A DNA stretch of 64,000 bases from Leuctra nigra (GCA_934045905.1 OW203766.1:17168309-17232308); one strand, 5' to 3'; counted from the first letter of the stretch, positions 30,170 to 43,821 are shown. The notes: generated by a model from the letters alone, not told the origin. A program made the numbers and translations.

Positions 30170-30455
30170 TCAGGAGTTTGGGGTCTGTACAGGCAATATA
30201 GAGGGAGTTGTACAGGCAATATACTGGGGCTCTACAGGCTATAGTGGGAGTTGTACAGGCAATATACTAGGGTTTGTACAGGCAATATACTGGGGGCTGT
30301 GCAGGCTATATAGAGGGAGTTGTATACAGGCTATAAAGTGGGGGCTGTACAGGCTATGTAAGAGTTGTAGGTATACAGTCTATATAGTGGGAGTTGTACA
30401 GGCAATATACTGGGGGCTGTACAGGCTATATAGTGGGACTGGGGTGTGTACAGTC
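30170..30455. repeat. Short minisatellite of about 21 bp (GTACAGGC(A/T)ATATA units)
   Basis: About 13 units alternating GGGGCTGTACAGGCTATA and GGAGTTGTACAGGCAATATA. A CTATACAGGCTATAGAGG relic at 30560 shows that the array once reached further. An adjacent near-palindrome (CTAGATGGTTCATACTCTGTC with GAGTATGAACTATCTAG, 30462-30550) forms a hairpin. Confidence 0.85.
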
Positions 30456-32109
30456 AGGGAAACTAGATGGTTCATACTCTGTCTCTCTCTGACCCATAAC
30501 ATAAACATGTTTTTATATGGAGCAGAGAGAGATAGAGTATGAACTATCTAGTTTCCTTGACTATACAGGCTATAGAGGACGCAAACAGTACAGATTTTAC
30601 CAAAATAAATCATTCACTAATCACAACAACGACAGCATATTCTACTTGTATTGTATTATGGACGTGTCTTACACAACTATCGGCTTTTCCTACTCTCTAT
30701 TCTCAAATAAATTTCCTCTTTGCTTTTCTTCCTCTTTGCCTTTTATCTTTGACTTTGCCAACAAATTCGCTTAAATAGTACGTGCGTTTCAATAATATCC
30801 AACTCCTTATTCAACTTAAATTTTGGCTAAAACTTTCTTATTCCTATACAACCAAACTCTCTTTATCAGTATCATATTAAATATGTACATACCTCAAGTT
30901 ATTGTAGTAAAAGTACTTCAAAGCAAACTATATTTTCAAATCTGGTCTTGTAACGACAAATCCATAAAATAATTGAGCTTGGTAAGGAAATGAAATAATG
31001 AAGCGGAATTTTGATTATGTTTACCCCCTAGAGCTGAAAGAAGAAATGTAACATTTTCAAAGGATATATTAAAGCATGGAATTCTGCCAAAGCCCATTAC
31101 AAAGAAAGCTTCATCGTGAACGTCAAAAGCTTCTCAAACCTTTTGCGTTTTACATCAGATTCTTCGTTTGGCACGAATAACTCGAACCAATCTCTCTTCA
31201 GGATATAATCGAGTTAAAAGAAGCAAACAATTATACCTCACATAGAGGTGCATTTATAGTTTAATAATAACCAAACATTGAAGTTCCCTTCAAGTTCTAC
31301 TCGGAGGTAGAGGATCGACCGAATGACCTATTTAACATGAAGACGCTTTCGAAACGAGCTTCTTAGATCCATGCATAGTTTAGCAAGAGTGATGTCGCTA
31401 TTCTATTCATCCGGAGTAGAATACGTTGTCAATGTTTCAATTGTGATCGGCACTCAATTTATTGGATATCGAGTGATTGTGAGTTGTGACAAACCGAAGA
31501 GACTTTGTACAGGATGGTTTTATGGTGACGTATTGGTTTCTGTGTTTTATTGCGTGATTCTGTATTTTCGTGCGTTTACTCTTTTCGCAAACTCTAATCT
31601 ATGAAACGATTTTACGATTTTTAACCAAATATATTTGTTGAAACTAAGATAAGTTTTAATAAGATAAGAAAGAGGGTTTAGATCTTCATAACTTTTTACG
31701 TAAAATCGTGTAATTTTTATAAATGAAGAAGATAAATGTAATAAATGAAGATCTTTTTTGTATCGATAGATTTTGAAGAAAAAAACGTATGTAATAGTAG
31801 ACAGAAGGACATAATGGTCAAAATGAAAACAATTCCAACGTGTTAAAAGTAAGAAACCAAATTCGAAATGATGATTGATGACCTTAAGTTTCCTCTTAAA
31901 ATTTTATTAGGATTTAGAAAATTTAGAAAATTTGTATTGACGACAGCTACATAAATATACATTTAAAATAAATAAATAAATACCTGCTGTGTTCACGTTT
32001 TATCTATTTTCTGATGACAAAAAATTTGAACTCATTATAAGAAGGAAGCCGCAATATACGTACAAGATTATTTTATTTTTGTTATGGCGTTACAGGACTT
32101 GCAGTCCTA
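30456..32109. other. Intronic DNA; one hairpin, otherwise nothing recognised
   Basis: Apart from the hairpin at 30462-30555 this stretch is non-coding. Confidence 0.4.
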
Positions 32110-32395
32110 CTGCCGTCAAAAACTCTACTCCTTTGACGATGTGCCATTATATAGGAGGTGAAGTCTCCCTACGCCCTGCTGGTTTTTAACGTCCCATTCT
32201 AAGGACGGTGCAACGCCCGTCGAGAGACTGATAACAGGTGGAGGGGTGTCGTTACACTAACCCCCAACCACCTCAGTCACTCTGGCCCAACGGCAGCAAC
32301 TGGCAAGTCAGAGTTGAATGGTCACCCATCCAACCTCTGACCGCGCTCAATGTTGCCTCCTCGGTGATCTAACGAAAACCGTGGTATCTATTTTA
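32110..32395 (-). mobile_element. Retroposon with 5S rRNA-derived segment
   Basis: On the minus strand 32375-32320 reads GAGGCAACATTGAGCGCGGT, CAGAGGTTGGATGGGTGACC, a decayed piece of 5S rRNA containing the internal promoter region. GC-richer body sequence follows to 32110. This fits a SINE3-type (5S-derived) retroposon. Confidence 0.6.
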
Positions 32396-32541
32396 CCAAC
32401 AGTTGGGTTACACAAGATATATTTAAATGTTTGAAAAAGTAATACATAATTATATTTTGTATAAAAAATGTTTTATAGGGGCTTCGATGAGCCCACCCAC
32501 CAAAGACTAGAGTGATGAGTACAGCTTTGGAATAATATCTC

Positions 32542-32643
32542 GATCATCCCTACGCTTATACCCTCCCGCCATACAACGGAGATCGTACAGTGGTATACCA
32601 GCGCTCCGTTGTATGGCGGGAGGGTATAAGCGTAGGGATGATC
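32542..32643. repeat. Perfect 40-bp palindrome arms with 22-bp loop
   Basis: Arms 32542-32581 and 32604-32643 are perfect inverse copies (start GATCATCCCTACGCTTATAC). The transcript of either strand would fold into a long perfect hairpin. Confidence 0.9.
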
Positions 32644-33971
32644 CACGACCCTACACGAGTTTTGCCTGCATCATCAGCAATTGTGACAAATCGCTCTAAA
32701 CGAGTTCACCAGCAATTTGCTGTCAAATTGGAACGGCAAATTCCTGCTGAATCAAGTTATCTGTCCGTCGTCTATAAATTCCTGGCTGCAGCATGTAAAC
32801 GCATTAGCCAGTGCACGTAGTATCACATTACCGATGTGCATCGTTGCACCGAATGCACTCGCGAACTGCAATTAATTCCACCGATGCAATAAATTAGTAA
32901 ATCGCTATTCAGAGTCATCCAATCAGAGACAAGTGAGCTTGATGACAAACTTCGAGTAAGTTTTACAAAAGTCAAGCTTTCCTCTTGTGTGTAGAATAGA
33001 GAACCCATAAAAAACACTTCGTGTAAAAATACCAGCCAAGTCTCTTCAACTAAAAAAAAATATATGAAATCTAAAAATTCTGCACTGAAAAGTATTGATA
33101 TCAAAAAATTTGCCAAGTCAAAACTTTATTTGAAAATCAAAAAATACTTGGCGCATCGTGTATATAAATAGCTTAGAAGTATAGGCCAGATATAAAATAT
33201 ACATCAAATATACATATACATATAGTATACCTATAATTCTCAAGAAAATCGATGCGCCAAGTATTTTTTGATTTTCAAATAAAGTTTTGACTTGGCAAAT
33301 TTTTTGATATCAATACTTTTCAGTGCAGAATTTTTAGATTTCATATATTTTTTTTTAGTTGAAGAGACTTGGCTGGTATTTTTACACGAAGTGTTTTTTA
33401 TGGGGATATCACTCCTTTTTTTAGTTTATTCTTACAACTTGTGACACATATGAAATGAACAATTACTAAATTCTTTAAAAAAAATCGCCATTTACGATTT
33501 GGTTACTACTAATGAAAATCTGTTATATATTCATATATAGTCTTTCGTGAAGAATAGCAAAGGTTTCATTACAATCGGTCAACCCAGTTCCGAGATATGG
33601 CATACACATCGGTTTTCAAAATGGCTGCTAAACTTACTGCACTGCCACATAGAATTTATATCTACAATTAATGTGTATCATTTTAGGCTTTCTGAATATG
33701 TATTCATTGTATAGAATGGGGAATACAATAATTTTTAAATTTGAATTACTTCATTTCCGGGCTCATAAATAAGAACATTCTAGTTTGACTGTTCCTATTA
33801 CATTAAGATGGCCTTCCGAATCATTTGGCGCTAGTTTCGTACTGATCGGTCTACCAGTTTTCGAGATACGACGTTACTTCCGGTTTCAAAATGGCGGCTG
33901 AAATCTCTGACCCCTTGAATTTTAATTTACACATGATAACATCTTATTATAAGCTGTCTCAAATAGTGTTT

Positions 33972-34557
33972 ATTGTATCAAAATGTAAATTTGTGAGATT
34001 TTTCAAATGTGTGACGTCATTTCCGGTTTTGCTATAAGAAACTGCAAATATTATTGTTGATAAAACATAAAGTTGACCGTCTAAATTGTTTGGCGCTGGT
34101 TTCGTTCAAATCTATTTAGCCGTTATTAAGATATGATGTCACTACCGGTTTCAAAATGGCGGATTCCGGTTGGTTTTATAACAACTCAAATGAGATATCA
34201 AAAGTACATACGTTACATAAATATCAAAATAATCGGATCAATCTTTGTTGCCGAAATGCCAATCGATGTATTTCAAATTTCATGACGTCATTTCCGGTTT
34301 CGTTAACATAATTTTTAGTCTTTTGCTACTGATAATGCATATAGATGACCGTCTGAATCGTTTGGCGCAAATTTCGTTCCAATCAGTTTGGCCGTTGTTG
34401 AGATATGACGTCACTTCCGGTTTCAAAATGGCGGCACAAAAAATTAATGGGGTGAAGGTTAAATCAGACGCCAAAAGTGCACACGTGGTAAAAATGTGAG
34501 ATCAATCGGTTCAGCCGTTTAGGCTGTGGCCTTGTTACCGGATTTGAATTCCAGGAG

Positions 34558-34590
<33 letters not shown>

Positions 34591-34880
34591 GAGATTATTA
34601 TTATTATGAAAACCGCCCTAAAACACTGTTTTCACTGCCCTATAGCTAGCAAAGGGCGTAACCTATTGGGCCCAAATTTGGTATATGTAGTAGGGTGGGC
34701 CATAGCTCGAAATTAAGATATTTCGCAACAATGTGAGATTTCCCAATTTTAAGATCCAGTAGGCCGAAAATGCCACTTTGATGCTTACAGTAAAAGTGGG
34801 TTGCTCCAGCCTTTTTAAATGAGAGTGTGCGCGCGAAATGTAAGCAAAATACATTTTTAGGGCAAAAACATAGCGTTTCA
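33972..34880 (+). repeat. Direct repeat block, copy a
   Basis: Matches 38023-38920 at an offset of about 4050 bases with scattered changes, including the (ACT)n microsatellite and the GATTTGAATTCCAGGAGACT word before it. It starts at ATTGTATCAAAATG. Confidence 0.85.
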
Positions 34881-35964
34881 TGAGAAAACCATGTTTCTGG
34901 AAGGTATCTAGGCAATGTTTTCGTGGTATTTTTTTTAAAATATTGTGTTTTGGATCAACCTAGTACTTCATTCCATTGATTTGAGCAACTCCAGTCTGCC
35001 CCGCAGGGAGATTTTTTTGTTTTTACCCTTTTAAAACAAAAATTTTACACTATGAGGACCACATTTTATAATTTTTTAGTTGAGACTGATCCATTAGGGG
35101 GGGTCAAGGCCCCCCCGGCCCCCCCCCCCGTGCGCACGCCTATGGTACCTACTGTTAATATGGTGATATTAGAAGGGAATCTTTTCATAATTTGATCTTG
35201 ACTGAAGGAAATGATGAAACGTTGTCAAATAATTACTTACTATCTATGGAACACTATTATATATTTTTGAAGTGTCAAGTGTATAAAGTTACTTTTTTTA
35301 ATAGAAATACAATGTGACTTCACTGTGTACTTTGTGAAATGTATTGCTATAAAATGCAGTAGAAATTTATTTCATGATGAGAAGGATTAACGCATTAGAC
35401 TTACCTAATTAATATGTTGCCACGAAACAATATTACGAAGATAACTATTGTGTATTTATAGAAAACATAGGCAACAGTTTCATCGCGTATATATTCAAAT
35501 AGAAAATATTTTACAGTAGGTATGTGTCATAAGTAATTGAAAGATGTTTCCCTATTATTCTAAAAATTCTTAATGACGGTTGTTTATAAATGGCATATGC
35601 TTATGAATAGAAAAATGTCTTTAAAAAAACGATGCGCCAAGTCCTTTTGTAAAGTATTTCTCGGTGTTTATTCTTTTATTTCAAAAATACGATTAAATAT
35701 TTGGAAATGTCATTGACTTGGCTCCTTTTTTGATATCACTCCTTTTCAGTGTTGAATTTTTTTGAAGTAAAGAGACTTGGCTGCCGTTTTTACACGGAGT
35801 GTTTTTTTCTGGGATATCACTTCTTTTGTTAGTTTATTCATACAGCTTGTAGCACATGTCCGAGCAAGGACTAATTTCTTTAAAAAAATACGCCTCAACC
35901 GATTTGGATAGGTACTAAGAAAAGTTGCGTTTGGTAAAAGATTAAAATGATTATCCAAAAAAAA

Positions 35965-36890
35965 TAGCTTAGGTTTCGTTACAATCGGTCCAGCCGTTTT
36001 CGATATTTGACGTCACTTCCGGTTTTGAAATAGGGGCCGAAAATAATGTCTTCTTGAAATCATAATTAGAAGTCCTACAAAATTACATAAATTGATAACA
36101 ATCGGTTTAGCCGTTTTCGATATATAACGTCACTTCCGGTTTTGAAATGGCGGCCGAAAATAATGTCTTCTTGAATTCATAATTATTAGTCCTACATATT
36201 TCCAAAATTTGGTTGCAATCGGTACAGCCGTTTTCGATATATGACGTAAATTCATGTTTTAACAATGGCGGCCGAAAATAATGTCGTCTTTAATTCATAA
36301 TTATTAGTCCTACACATTTCCAAAATTTGGTTGCAATTGGTACAGCCGTTTTCTATATATGACGTCACTTCCGGTTTTGAAATGGCGGTGGAAAATAATG
36401 TCGTCTTGAATTCATAATAATAAGTCCTACATAATTGCATAATTTGGTTGCAATCGGTACAGACGTTTTCGATAAATGACGTCACTTCCGGTTTTAACAA
36501 TGGCGGCCGAAAATAATGTCGTCTTTAATTCATAATTATTAGTCCTACACATTTCTAAAATTTGGTTGCAATTGGTTCAGCCGTTTTCGATATATGACGT
36601 CACTTCCGGTTTTAACAATGGCGGCCGAAAATAATGTCGTCTTAAATTCATAATCAATATTCTTATGTCCTACATATTTACACAATTTAGTTCCAATCGG
36701 TACAGCCGTTTTCGATATATGACGTCGCTTCCGGTTTTAAAAATGGCGGCCGAAAATAATGTCGTCTTTAATTCATAATTATTAGACCTACACATTTCCC
36801 AAATTTGGTTGCAATCAGTACAGCCGTTTTTGATACATGACGTCACTTCCGGTTTTAAAAATGGCGGCCGAGAACACTGCAACCTTGAAT
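35965..36890. repeat. 118-bp internal array of CGTCACTTCCGGTTTT / AATGGCGGC units
   Basis: Eight units with anchors near 36009, 36127, 36241, 36361, 36478, 36596, 36721 and 36839. Each has CAGCCGTTTTCGATATATGA, the CRE-like TGACGTCA(C)TTCCGG, AATGGCGGC and an ATTCATAATTATTAGTCC tail. Minus-strand open frames here are shadows of the repeat. Confidence 0.88.
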
Positions 36891-38022
36891 TTATAATTAT
36901 TCACAATGTACGTTTACTAATATCTATTTAAAAGTATAAAGTGGTGAATTTAATGTCATTTAACATATTTATGACGTAATTCATCAATCATCATATTTAT
37001 GACGTCATTTCCGGTATAGGTAATAAGTATACAATCTAGTTTTATCTAGTTGATACTTCATGAACGACCATCTGAATTCATAATCCCTATATTTCCGTAA
37101 AATCGGTCATGCCGTTTGTAATATATGACGTCACTTCCGGTTTCATTTAGTGGTTCCTGCCGCCATTTCCGGTACCGTTAATTTGTTTATTCATTTTTCC
37201 CAATTGATTTTTCAAATAAATAGTAGAATGAATACGCAGGAGCTAGTTCAGTTGCAATCGGTACATGCGTTTTAGATATATGACGTCACTTCCGGTTTCA
37301 GAAATGGCGGTCGAGAACACTGCAACCTTGAATTTATAAATTGTATTGTCTATATTACAATGTTAGTTAATTATGTACGTATTTTAAGTATAATTTGTTG
37401 AAATAAGTGAAATATTGCGTATTTATGACGTCACTTCCGGTTTAGAAAAAAAGAAAATAATTTTTTGTTATTGATACTTCATAAAGATGACAATCTAAAT
37501 CGAATGGCGCTAATTTCGTTCTAATCGGTCCAGACGTTTTTGAGATATGACGTCACTTCCGGTTTAAAAATGGCGGCACAAAAAATCACAAGAGGCAAGG
37601 TATCATCAGACGCCAAAAGTGCATATGTGGTAAAAATTTCAGGTTGATCGGTTCAGCCGTTTAGGCTGTGGCGGTGACAGCAACTTTTTCGGGAATCATA
37701 TGAAGAAGAAGAAGAAGAAGAAGAAGAAGCAGATGAAAGCGGTGTAATTTCACTATTTTCACTGCCCTCTAGGTCGTAAACGGCATGACCGGTTGTTGTC
37801 GCGTGATGTATATGTAGTCAGGTGGGCCATAGCTCAAAATTAAGACATTTCACAACAATGTGAGATTTTCCATTGTTGAGATCCAGTAGGCCGAAAATGC
37901 TATGTTGTTGCTTACAGTAAAAGTAGTTGGTCTGCTCCTCAGTTTATATAGGCATTTACGGTATGTTGAGTGACTGTGAGTGTACGGTACGACTTGGCTG
38001 AGTGGAGCGACCGCTCCACTAG

Positions 38023-38607
38023 ATTGTATCAAAATGTAAATTTGTGAGATTTTTAAAATGTGTGACGTCATTTCCGGTTTCGGTATGGGAAACTGCAAAT
38101 ATTATTGATAATATTACATAAAGTTGACCGTCTAAATTGTTTAGCGCTGGTTTCGTTCAAATCTATTTAGCCGTTATTGACATATGATGTCACTTCCGGT
38201 TTCAAAATGGCGGCTTCCGGTTGGTTTTATAATAAGTCAAATGAGATATCAAAAGTACATACGTTACATAAATAACCAAATAATCGGATCAAATTTGTTG
38301 CCGAAATGCCAATCGATGTATTTCAAATTTCATTACGTCATTTCCGGTTTCGTTAACATAAATTTTAGTCTGTTGCTATTGATAATCCATATAGTTTACC
38401 GTCTGAATCGTTTGGCGCAAATTTCGTTCCGATCGGTATAGCCGTTGTCGAGATATGACGTCACTTCCGGTTTCAAAATGGCGGCACAAAAAATTAATGG
38501 GGTTAAGGTTAAATCAGACGCCAAAAGTGCACACGTGGTAAAAATGTGAGATCAATCGGTTCAGCCGTTTAGGCTGTGGCTATGTTACCGGATTTGAATT
38601 CCAGGAG

Positions 38608-38640
<33 letters not shown>

Positions 38641-38923
38641 GAGATTATTATTATTATGAAAACCGCCCTAAAACACTGTTTTCACGGCCCTCTAGCGCGC
38701 AAAGGGCGTAACCTATTGTTCCTAAATTTGGTATATGTTGTAGGGTGGGCCATAGCTCGAAATTAAGATATATCGCAACAATGTGAGATTTTCCAATTTT
38801 AAGATCCAGTAGGCCGAAAATGCCACTTTGATGCTTACAGTAAAAGTGGGTTTGCTCCAGCCTTTATATGAGAGTGTGCGCGCGCCGTACGACTTGGCTG
38901 GCGTGGAGCGACCGCTCCACTAG
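38023..38923 (+). mobile_element. Adjacent tail-to-head partial copy (E3) of the same family
   Basis: It begins at the base after the CTAG end of E2 with the same ATTGTATCAAAATG word as 33972 and runs to its own GTGGAGCG-AC-CGCTCCAC hairpin (38903-38920) plus TAG. Head-to-tail abutment fits rolling-circle elements. Confidence 0.65.
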
Positions 38924-39939
38924 ATATAAAGATGTCGCTGCATCTGCATCTCGGGAAATCTTGTTTTCTCCATTGTTCACATCAGGGAATGAAGTTTCAT
39001 GCGCTTTCCAGTCGAATAGTTTGCGACAAAGTTTGACTTAAGGTTGTAATTAATTAAATAACAGAATATGAGGTAGAGTTAATATAAGTCTAGAATCTCA
39101 TGTTTTCATGTTATTTCCAGGAGATGATAATTGAAAGTGGTCAACTTACATTTTGAACAAATAAAATAAGATAGTAGAGATCCATGAAACCTACTTTTTA
39201 ATTTTGGAAAAATACGAATAACAGGTGTATAACATGTACTGACAGGCACTTTCTTTAATTAAAATTCAAGAACATGAAGTGAAGCATAAGTAATAAGGTA
39301 AACCTACTCTGTTCCAAACTTTTACAAATTCAGAGATGGTCCATGTAATCACTTCTGCAAGTGGTTTATTTGAAAATGTCGAACGAACAAACAAGCAGAC
39401 CTTAAAATGACAATTTTGCAAAAAGTACAGTAAGCGTAAGTTTGACACGACTATTGATTAACGTCAGAATTGCATTCAGTTGATGTAAATGAGACAAGAC
39501 GATTTCAAGAAGACACTTTTCATCTCATTAGGTCTCCCTTATAGAGCTCTTTTCGTTCTGAATCACAATTTGATTTCATTTTCCGCTGCACGGACCGGTG
39601 CCTTTCCATCTACTCAGAACTTTGTAAGCTTATTCCGCACTCGGTGGCATCGAAATTAATAGACAATTGGAATTAAATGTAGTTGAGCAATCTCTCACAC
39701 CGCGGCGCTGGCTTCGAACAATCATGGCTTCTCTGTTAGGCTGAGAAATACCACATCCCGTTTCACGCTTACTGAGTACCTGACACTGTAATTCATATTT
39801 TATCAAAGGAGAGACTGTTCAAGTTTGAAGCAGAGAATAAGTGATGTATTGTGAATATTGGAAGAATTGGAAGCTGTATTTAGATGTAATATAGAATAGC
39901 ATATTTAACTAAAAACAACATAAAAATCTAATTACAGTG
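38924..39939. other. Intronic DNA, nothing recognised
   Basis: Non-coding; no element recognised. Confidence 0.45.
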
Positions 39940-40418
39940 TCTCAACAAATCATAAAATGGTATTTAAACGAAACGGATTGGCTGATTGTCAGGTTCCATG
40001 ACAATCAATCATGTTACTTTCAATGAAATCAAAGCTCACCTACAAGAGTTAGATGACGAGTTAGTTAGATGAACGCTCTGAACTTGTATTCCGGAGGCCC
40101 GGGTTCGATTCCCGCGGCCGTCCTTCCTGACTGGGATTTTTTTTTCGTGGTTTTCCCTCAGTCGACAGGCAAATGCTGGGAAGGTACCCTACTAATAGGC
40201 CACGACCGTCTCCTTCCCACCTTCCATCCTTACCTAATCTTCACCATCATCTCCCAATCATCCTCATAATCATTCATCCGTCGCCATTAGCCTCGCTGCA
40301 GAACAGTGCGACGTTAAGCCCCAGACAAAAAAAGCATAGACTTCATAGGATGATGCAATGACATTATTTTCAGCCAAACCATTTTTTCAAATACCGTTTT
40401 AATCATTTGTTGAGTTAA
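39940..40418. mobile_element. Foldback MITE interrupted by a SINE
   Basis: Ends TCAACAAATCATAAAATGG and its inverse (CCGTTTTAATCATTTGTTGA). Apart from 40066-40335 it aligns with the uninterrupted copy at 45327-45545. Confidence 0.75.
40066..40335 (+). mobile_element. tRNA-derived SINE
   Basis: A tRNA-like head with a perfect B box (GGTTCGATTCC in GGCCCGGGTTCGATTCCCGC) is followed by the body TGGTTTTCCCTCAGTCGACA and GGGAAGGTACCC, ending CGACGTTAAGCCCCAGAC plus A7. It sits between GAGTTAGT and ATAGACTTC, which are joined directly in the empty paralogue near 45465. Confidence 0.85.
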
Positions 40419-43099
40419 CATCAGTGTAAAATGAGATGTAGTATTTCCTAACATCACACTACACAATCATTTTCTCACTTCAGTATACTACAAGCCAAAC
40501 AAAAAAACACACACACATGCCCGAACAACGTCCTCCAATTCCACCTCAAGACGTTATAATAACACTGGCTTAAAACTCCATGTCTAGACATAAAACTGGC
40601 AACGTTCCATTCTTCCCGCGGAGAGATAATGCTGATACGCTCAAGTCCATCGTGTGACAGGTCGTAACGTGCAAAAGAGAATTCGAAAAGCTCAGGACGA
40701 TGTGGCTGTCTTATTACGAGGGTGTCCAAGAATGACGCCACACACGGGTGAAGTTAAGAGAGCAGACACAGGAAGCCGGAAGTAAATAAACGCTCGAGTT
40801 TATCGCCTTGAATAGGGGGAGAGGGAGGGGTAAGTGATAAAATGGATGAGACATACTTGCTACACGTCAGCCACAGTGAAATGTTCTCTTTAATACGTAC
40901 ATTCACATTAAAAAGAAGTATAACGCGATGTGGAACGAAGATACGACCTCTAAACATTCATTTGATCCGATCTAGGCGTCTTTTTAAGGGAATTGGAAGC
41001 TCTTAGATAGGCAATAATGAACTTAAAGTACGTCATTACGTTTGAATTCTACGTAGTAATCAACTAATGTGGAATGTAAACTTCTTTTTTTTTACAACTT
41101 TTAATAAAGTTTTTATGAATATTACGCAGTTACTGGTCCCTAAGTGGAGGTTTTAACCAAGTACGAGCGCTTTGGGCGGCAATTTAAGGCAGAAGGTTCG
41201 AGGCCAGAAGGGCATTTAATTTCCATTACCATTAAAACGTTTTACTTTTATATAACACGTATAATACTGGTGGTTACATATTTTTTTTATAATCCATCTT
41301 CAAAACACTTTTATTATTTGTAATATGTCTATTGTTGGAATATCTTTATTTACGAGTATGTGTATCTACATAAATTAACTAGGTACGTAGTTCTTGTTAG
41401 CTCTCACAATTGACCAATGAAGGTGGGCGTTGCCTTATGAAAGACAAATTATAAAATAACAATTTTTCATTCAGACAAATGAAATTCAAAAACATCAAAG
41501 AATATATAGCTCACACTTAATAATAGTTTAATTTACCACTTGAAATAGTACAATCAATATATATTTAAACTCATAAATCATGTTTGATGATATGCTGGAC
41601 AATTATTACAGTGGTACAACGAAACAAATTATATTTTGTCAGGTATGTTGCCAAAATGTTTTACTTTTTAATGGCTTCTGTCACTGGATTGTTTCGTCAA
41701 CTTAAAAAGGCCTACCTCTCTGATGATAACTGTTAATTGAGACTGAACAAGATTCAAGTAGATAGTTTAAAGCATTACTATTAATACCTAATGGCAATTT
41801 GTAGATTATAAAACTGTTAAATTCTGTAAGAAACAGCTGTTAGCTGTTAACTGACAGCTGTCAGTGACCAAACATTGACTTTTGTTTTAAGACGTAGTTG
41901 GGGGAGGAGATCTACATTGGTCAATTGAAGGTGACCTTGATCGTTGATTTCCGCACCATCAAGAAACTTGAAGGCTACAAATCGTATCATTCAGAGTGAA
42001 TAATGTCTTCACTATTTTGCCCACATTTTCATTCAGCGCGTTTCCCCGAGGTTTGCCGCTGACTGGATCGGTAACAAGGAGTGCTGCCTGACCGACCACA
42101 CGCAGCTAATTGAAAAGTCGCGCCAAATCGTTAGCAAATAGAAGGAAAGAGAAGGAAAGAGCGTGACTTCACTAAGTGACCAGCTCTTCCAGTTCAATCA
42201 AAATAAATACATTTATGAACAATTTATGGATTATGTTTAAGAGTTCATAAAAATCTATTAGTGCTTATTCGTGAAAGCTTTCAGAACCCATGGTATTAGA
42301 ATTTCTAAACATTGCTGTAAATCAGTCCAACTTATATTAATTATTATTTTCATTAAATATTGAACATTACTATAACCGAAATGTTTTACACACTCTCTCT
42401 TAATGTGACTTTCTAAATTAAAAGGTAATATAATGAAACCTTTCTGAATACGACGACTCTCAGACAAAATGACACTCCAGAAAATTGAAGTTAAAAATTT
42501 AATTACATTTCTAAATTTTTATTATTTTTACAAATTAAATTATGTTCACGATAGTAGCTATGACCTAGATATTATTTATAACAGATTTGTAAATACCCCG
42601 ATAATATTGCATTTGAAATCACGAATTTATTTCGCCGTAGAAAATATTCAATTAAGCACACCTAATGGTTACGACATCCTGATAGTAATTAATTCAAGAA
42701 AACAATAAAAATATCTGTTAAACTGTGTAGTGCGTCATAACACACAATTGCAAGTAAATTTGTTATTAGCTGGCATCAGGAAATGGCGTCAGGAATGCCC
42801 GGGGAAGAATTCCTACTCTGATGGCGATATTAGGAGCAGTCAAGCATTTTACTTCCCAGCTCTCTCCGGCTGGTGAGAATAGACGGGAAAGTTAACTCAC
42901 AACGGGGGTGAAATATGTCTAATAACCAACATAGTTTACGGAGTTGCTCTTCTGGAAGGCGGCGAGACACAGCGTTATATTCACATTGATTCGAACACGT
43001 AGGAGCTCGGAAATACACGCTCAATAATATCATGCATGGAGTTAGAGAGGAGTCATCTTTTGACCACGGTACTCTTGCACCTATTCTGATCGCTTTTTG
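40419..43099. other. Intronic DNA, nothing recognised
   Basis: AT-rich and non-coding. A GGAAAGAGAAGGAAAGAG short duplication lies at 42142. Open frames at 42469-42708 and 42830-43120 show no domain or splice context. Confidence 0.45.
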
Positions 43100-43507
43100 T
43101 AGGTCACACCGTTCAACCAATCAATCTGAAATTTTGCACACATATAAATGTCATAAGAGCGGTCTCGTGTGTAGTTTTTGAACTAGATCCTGTGATTGGT
43201 TGAAAATAAATATTAAACCGTTTGACTGGTTAACTTATTTGCAGAGAATAGGACAAACATTTTAGGTGTTGTTGACAATTTTCAGACAAATCCGTCAAGA
43301 GCTTCAAGAGTTTATTGACATTTTAGTGATATTTTATGCTTGTTTTGAGATAATAGACATTTTAAAAATCAATACTTCTTTGACGCGTTTGGTAAGATTG
43401 TTTCCAATTGCTATTCCAATGTCTATTATAGAGCAGCAACTTTCACACAATCATTCAATACGAAGACTTGCTTATCAACGCGTTACACTGAGCGTTTTCC
43501 TAGTAAC
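43100..43507 (+). repeat. Dispersed element with hairpin end, copy 2
   Basis: Homologue of 23402-23849: CACCGTTCAACCAATC, GAAATTTTGCACACATA, then TATCAACGCGTTACACTGAG and a CCTAGTAAC end. Confidence 0.65.
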
Positions 43508-43821
43508 TAAAATATTCACTCCCAGCTTAGTCTCTCTCAGAACAATGAGGTTGCCAACTCTTTGGCCAAAGTAACTTGTATTTCACACATTTGCAAACGT
43601 GCCAAATTTTTGTGGCGTCCAAAAATGATTAACGTCACTTGATAATATAATCATCAATGATATCAGCAACTCTTGTTACCTACATACACGGCAATGGCTT
43701 ACAATACACATGAGAATTGAGTTAAAAGTGACGTTCTAATATCAATTAACGGTAGTGACATACTCGTATAAATTTGCATGATGCGATATGGTTTTCCATT
43801 TCCGTGCAATATGTTGGGAGT

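Larger units (their letters stand above)
33007..38022. mobile_element. Helitron/Helentron-like element cluster, copy E2 with internal tandem growth
   Basis: It starts with inverted arms (33007-33158 and 33250-33401) homologous to those of E1, continues with CGTCACTTCCGGTTTC / AAAATGGCGGC blocks, and ends at the same hairpin (38002-38019) plus TAG. A further right arm alone is at 35630-35810, so at least two copies have merged here. Contained are an (ACT)n run at 34559-34590, an (AAG)n run at 37703-37731 and an eight-unit array at 35965-36890. No coding capacity. Confidence 0.6.

Noticed and set aside
36252..36882. Minus-strand frames with PEVTSYIENG-like repeats
   Set aside because: Translation shadows of the 118-bp non-coding array; unit changes are not codon-biased and indels break the frame.
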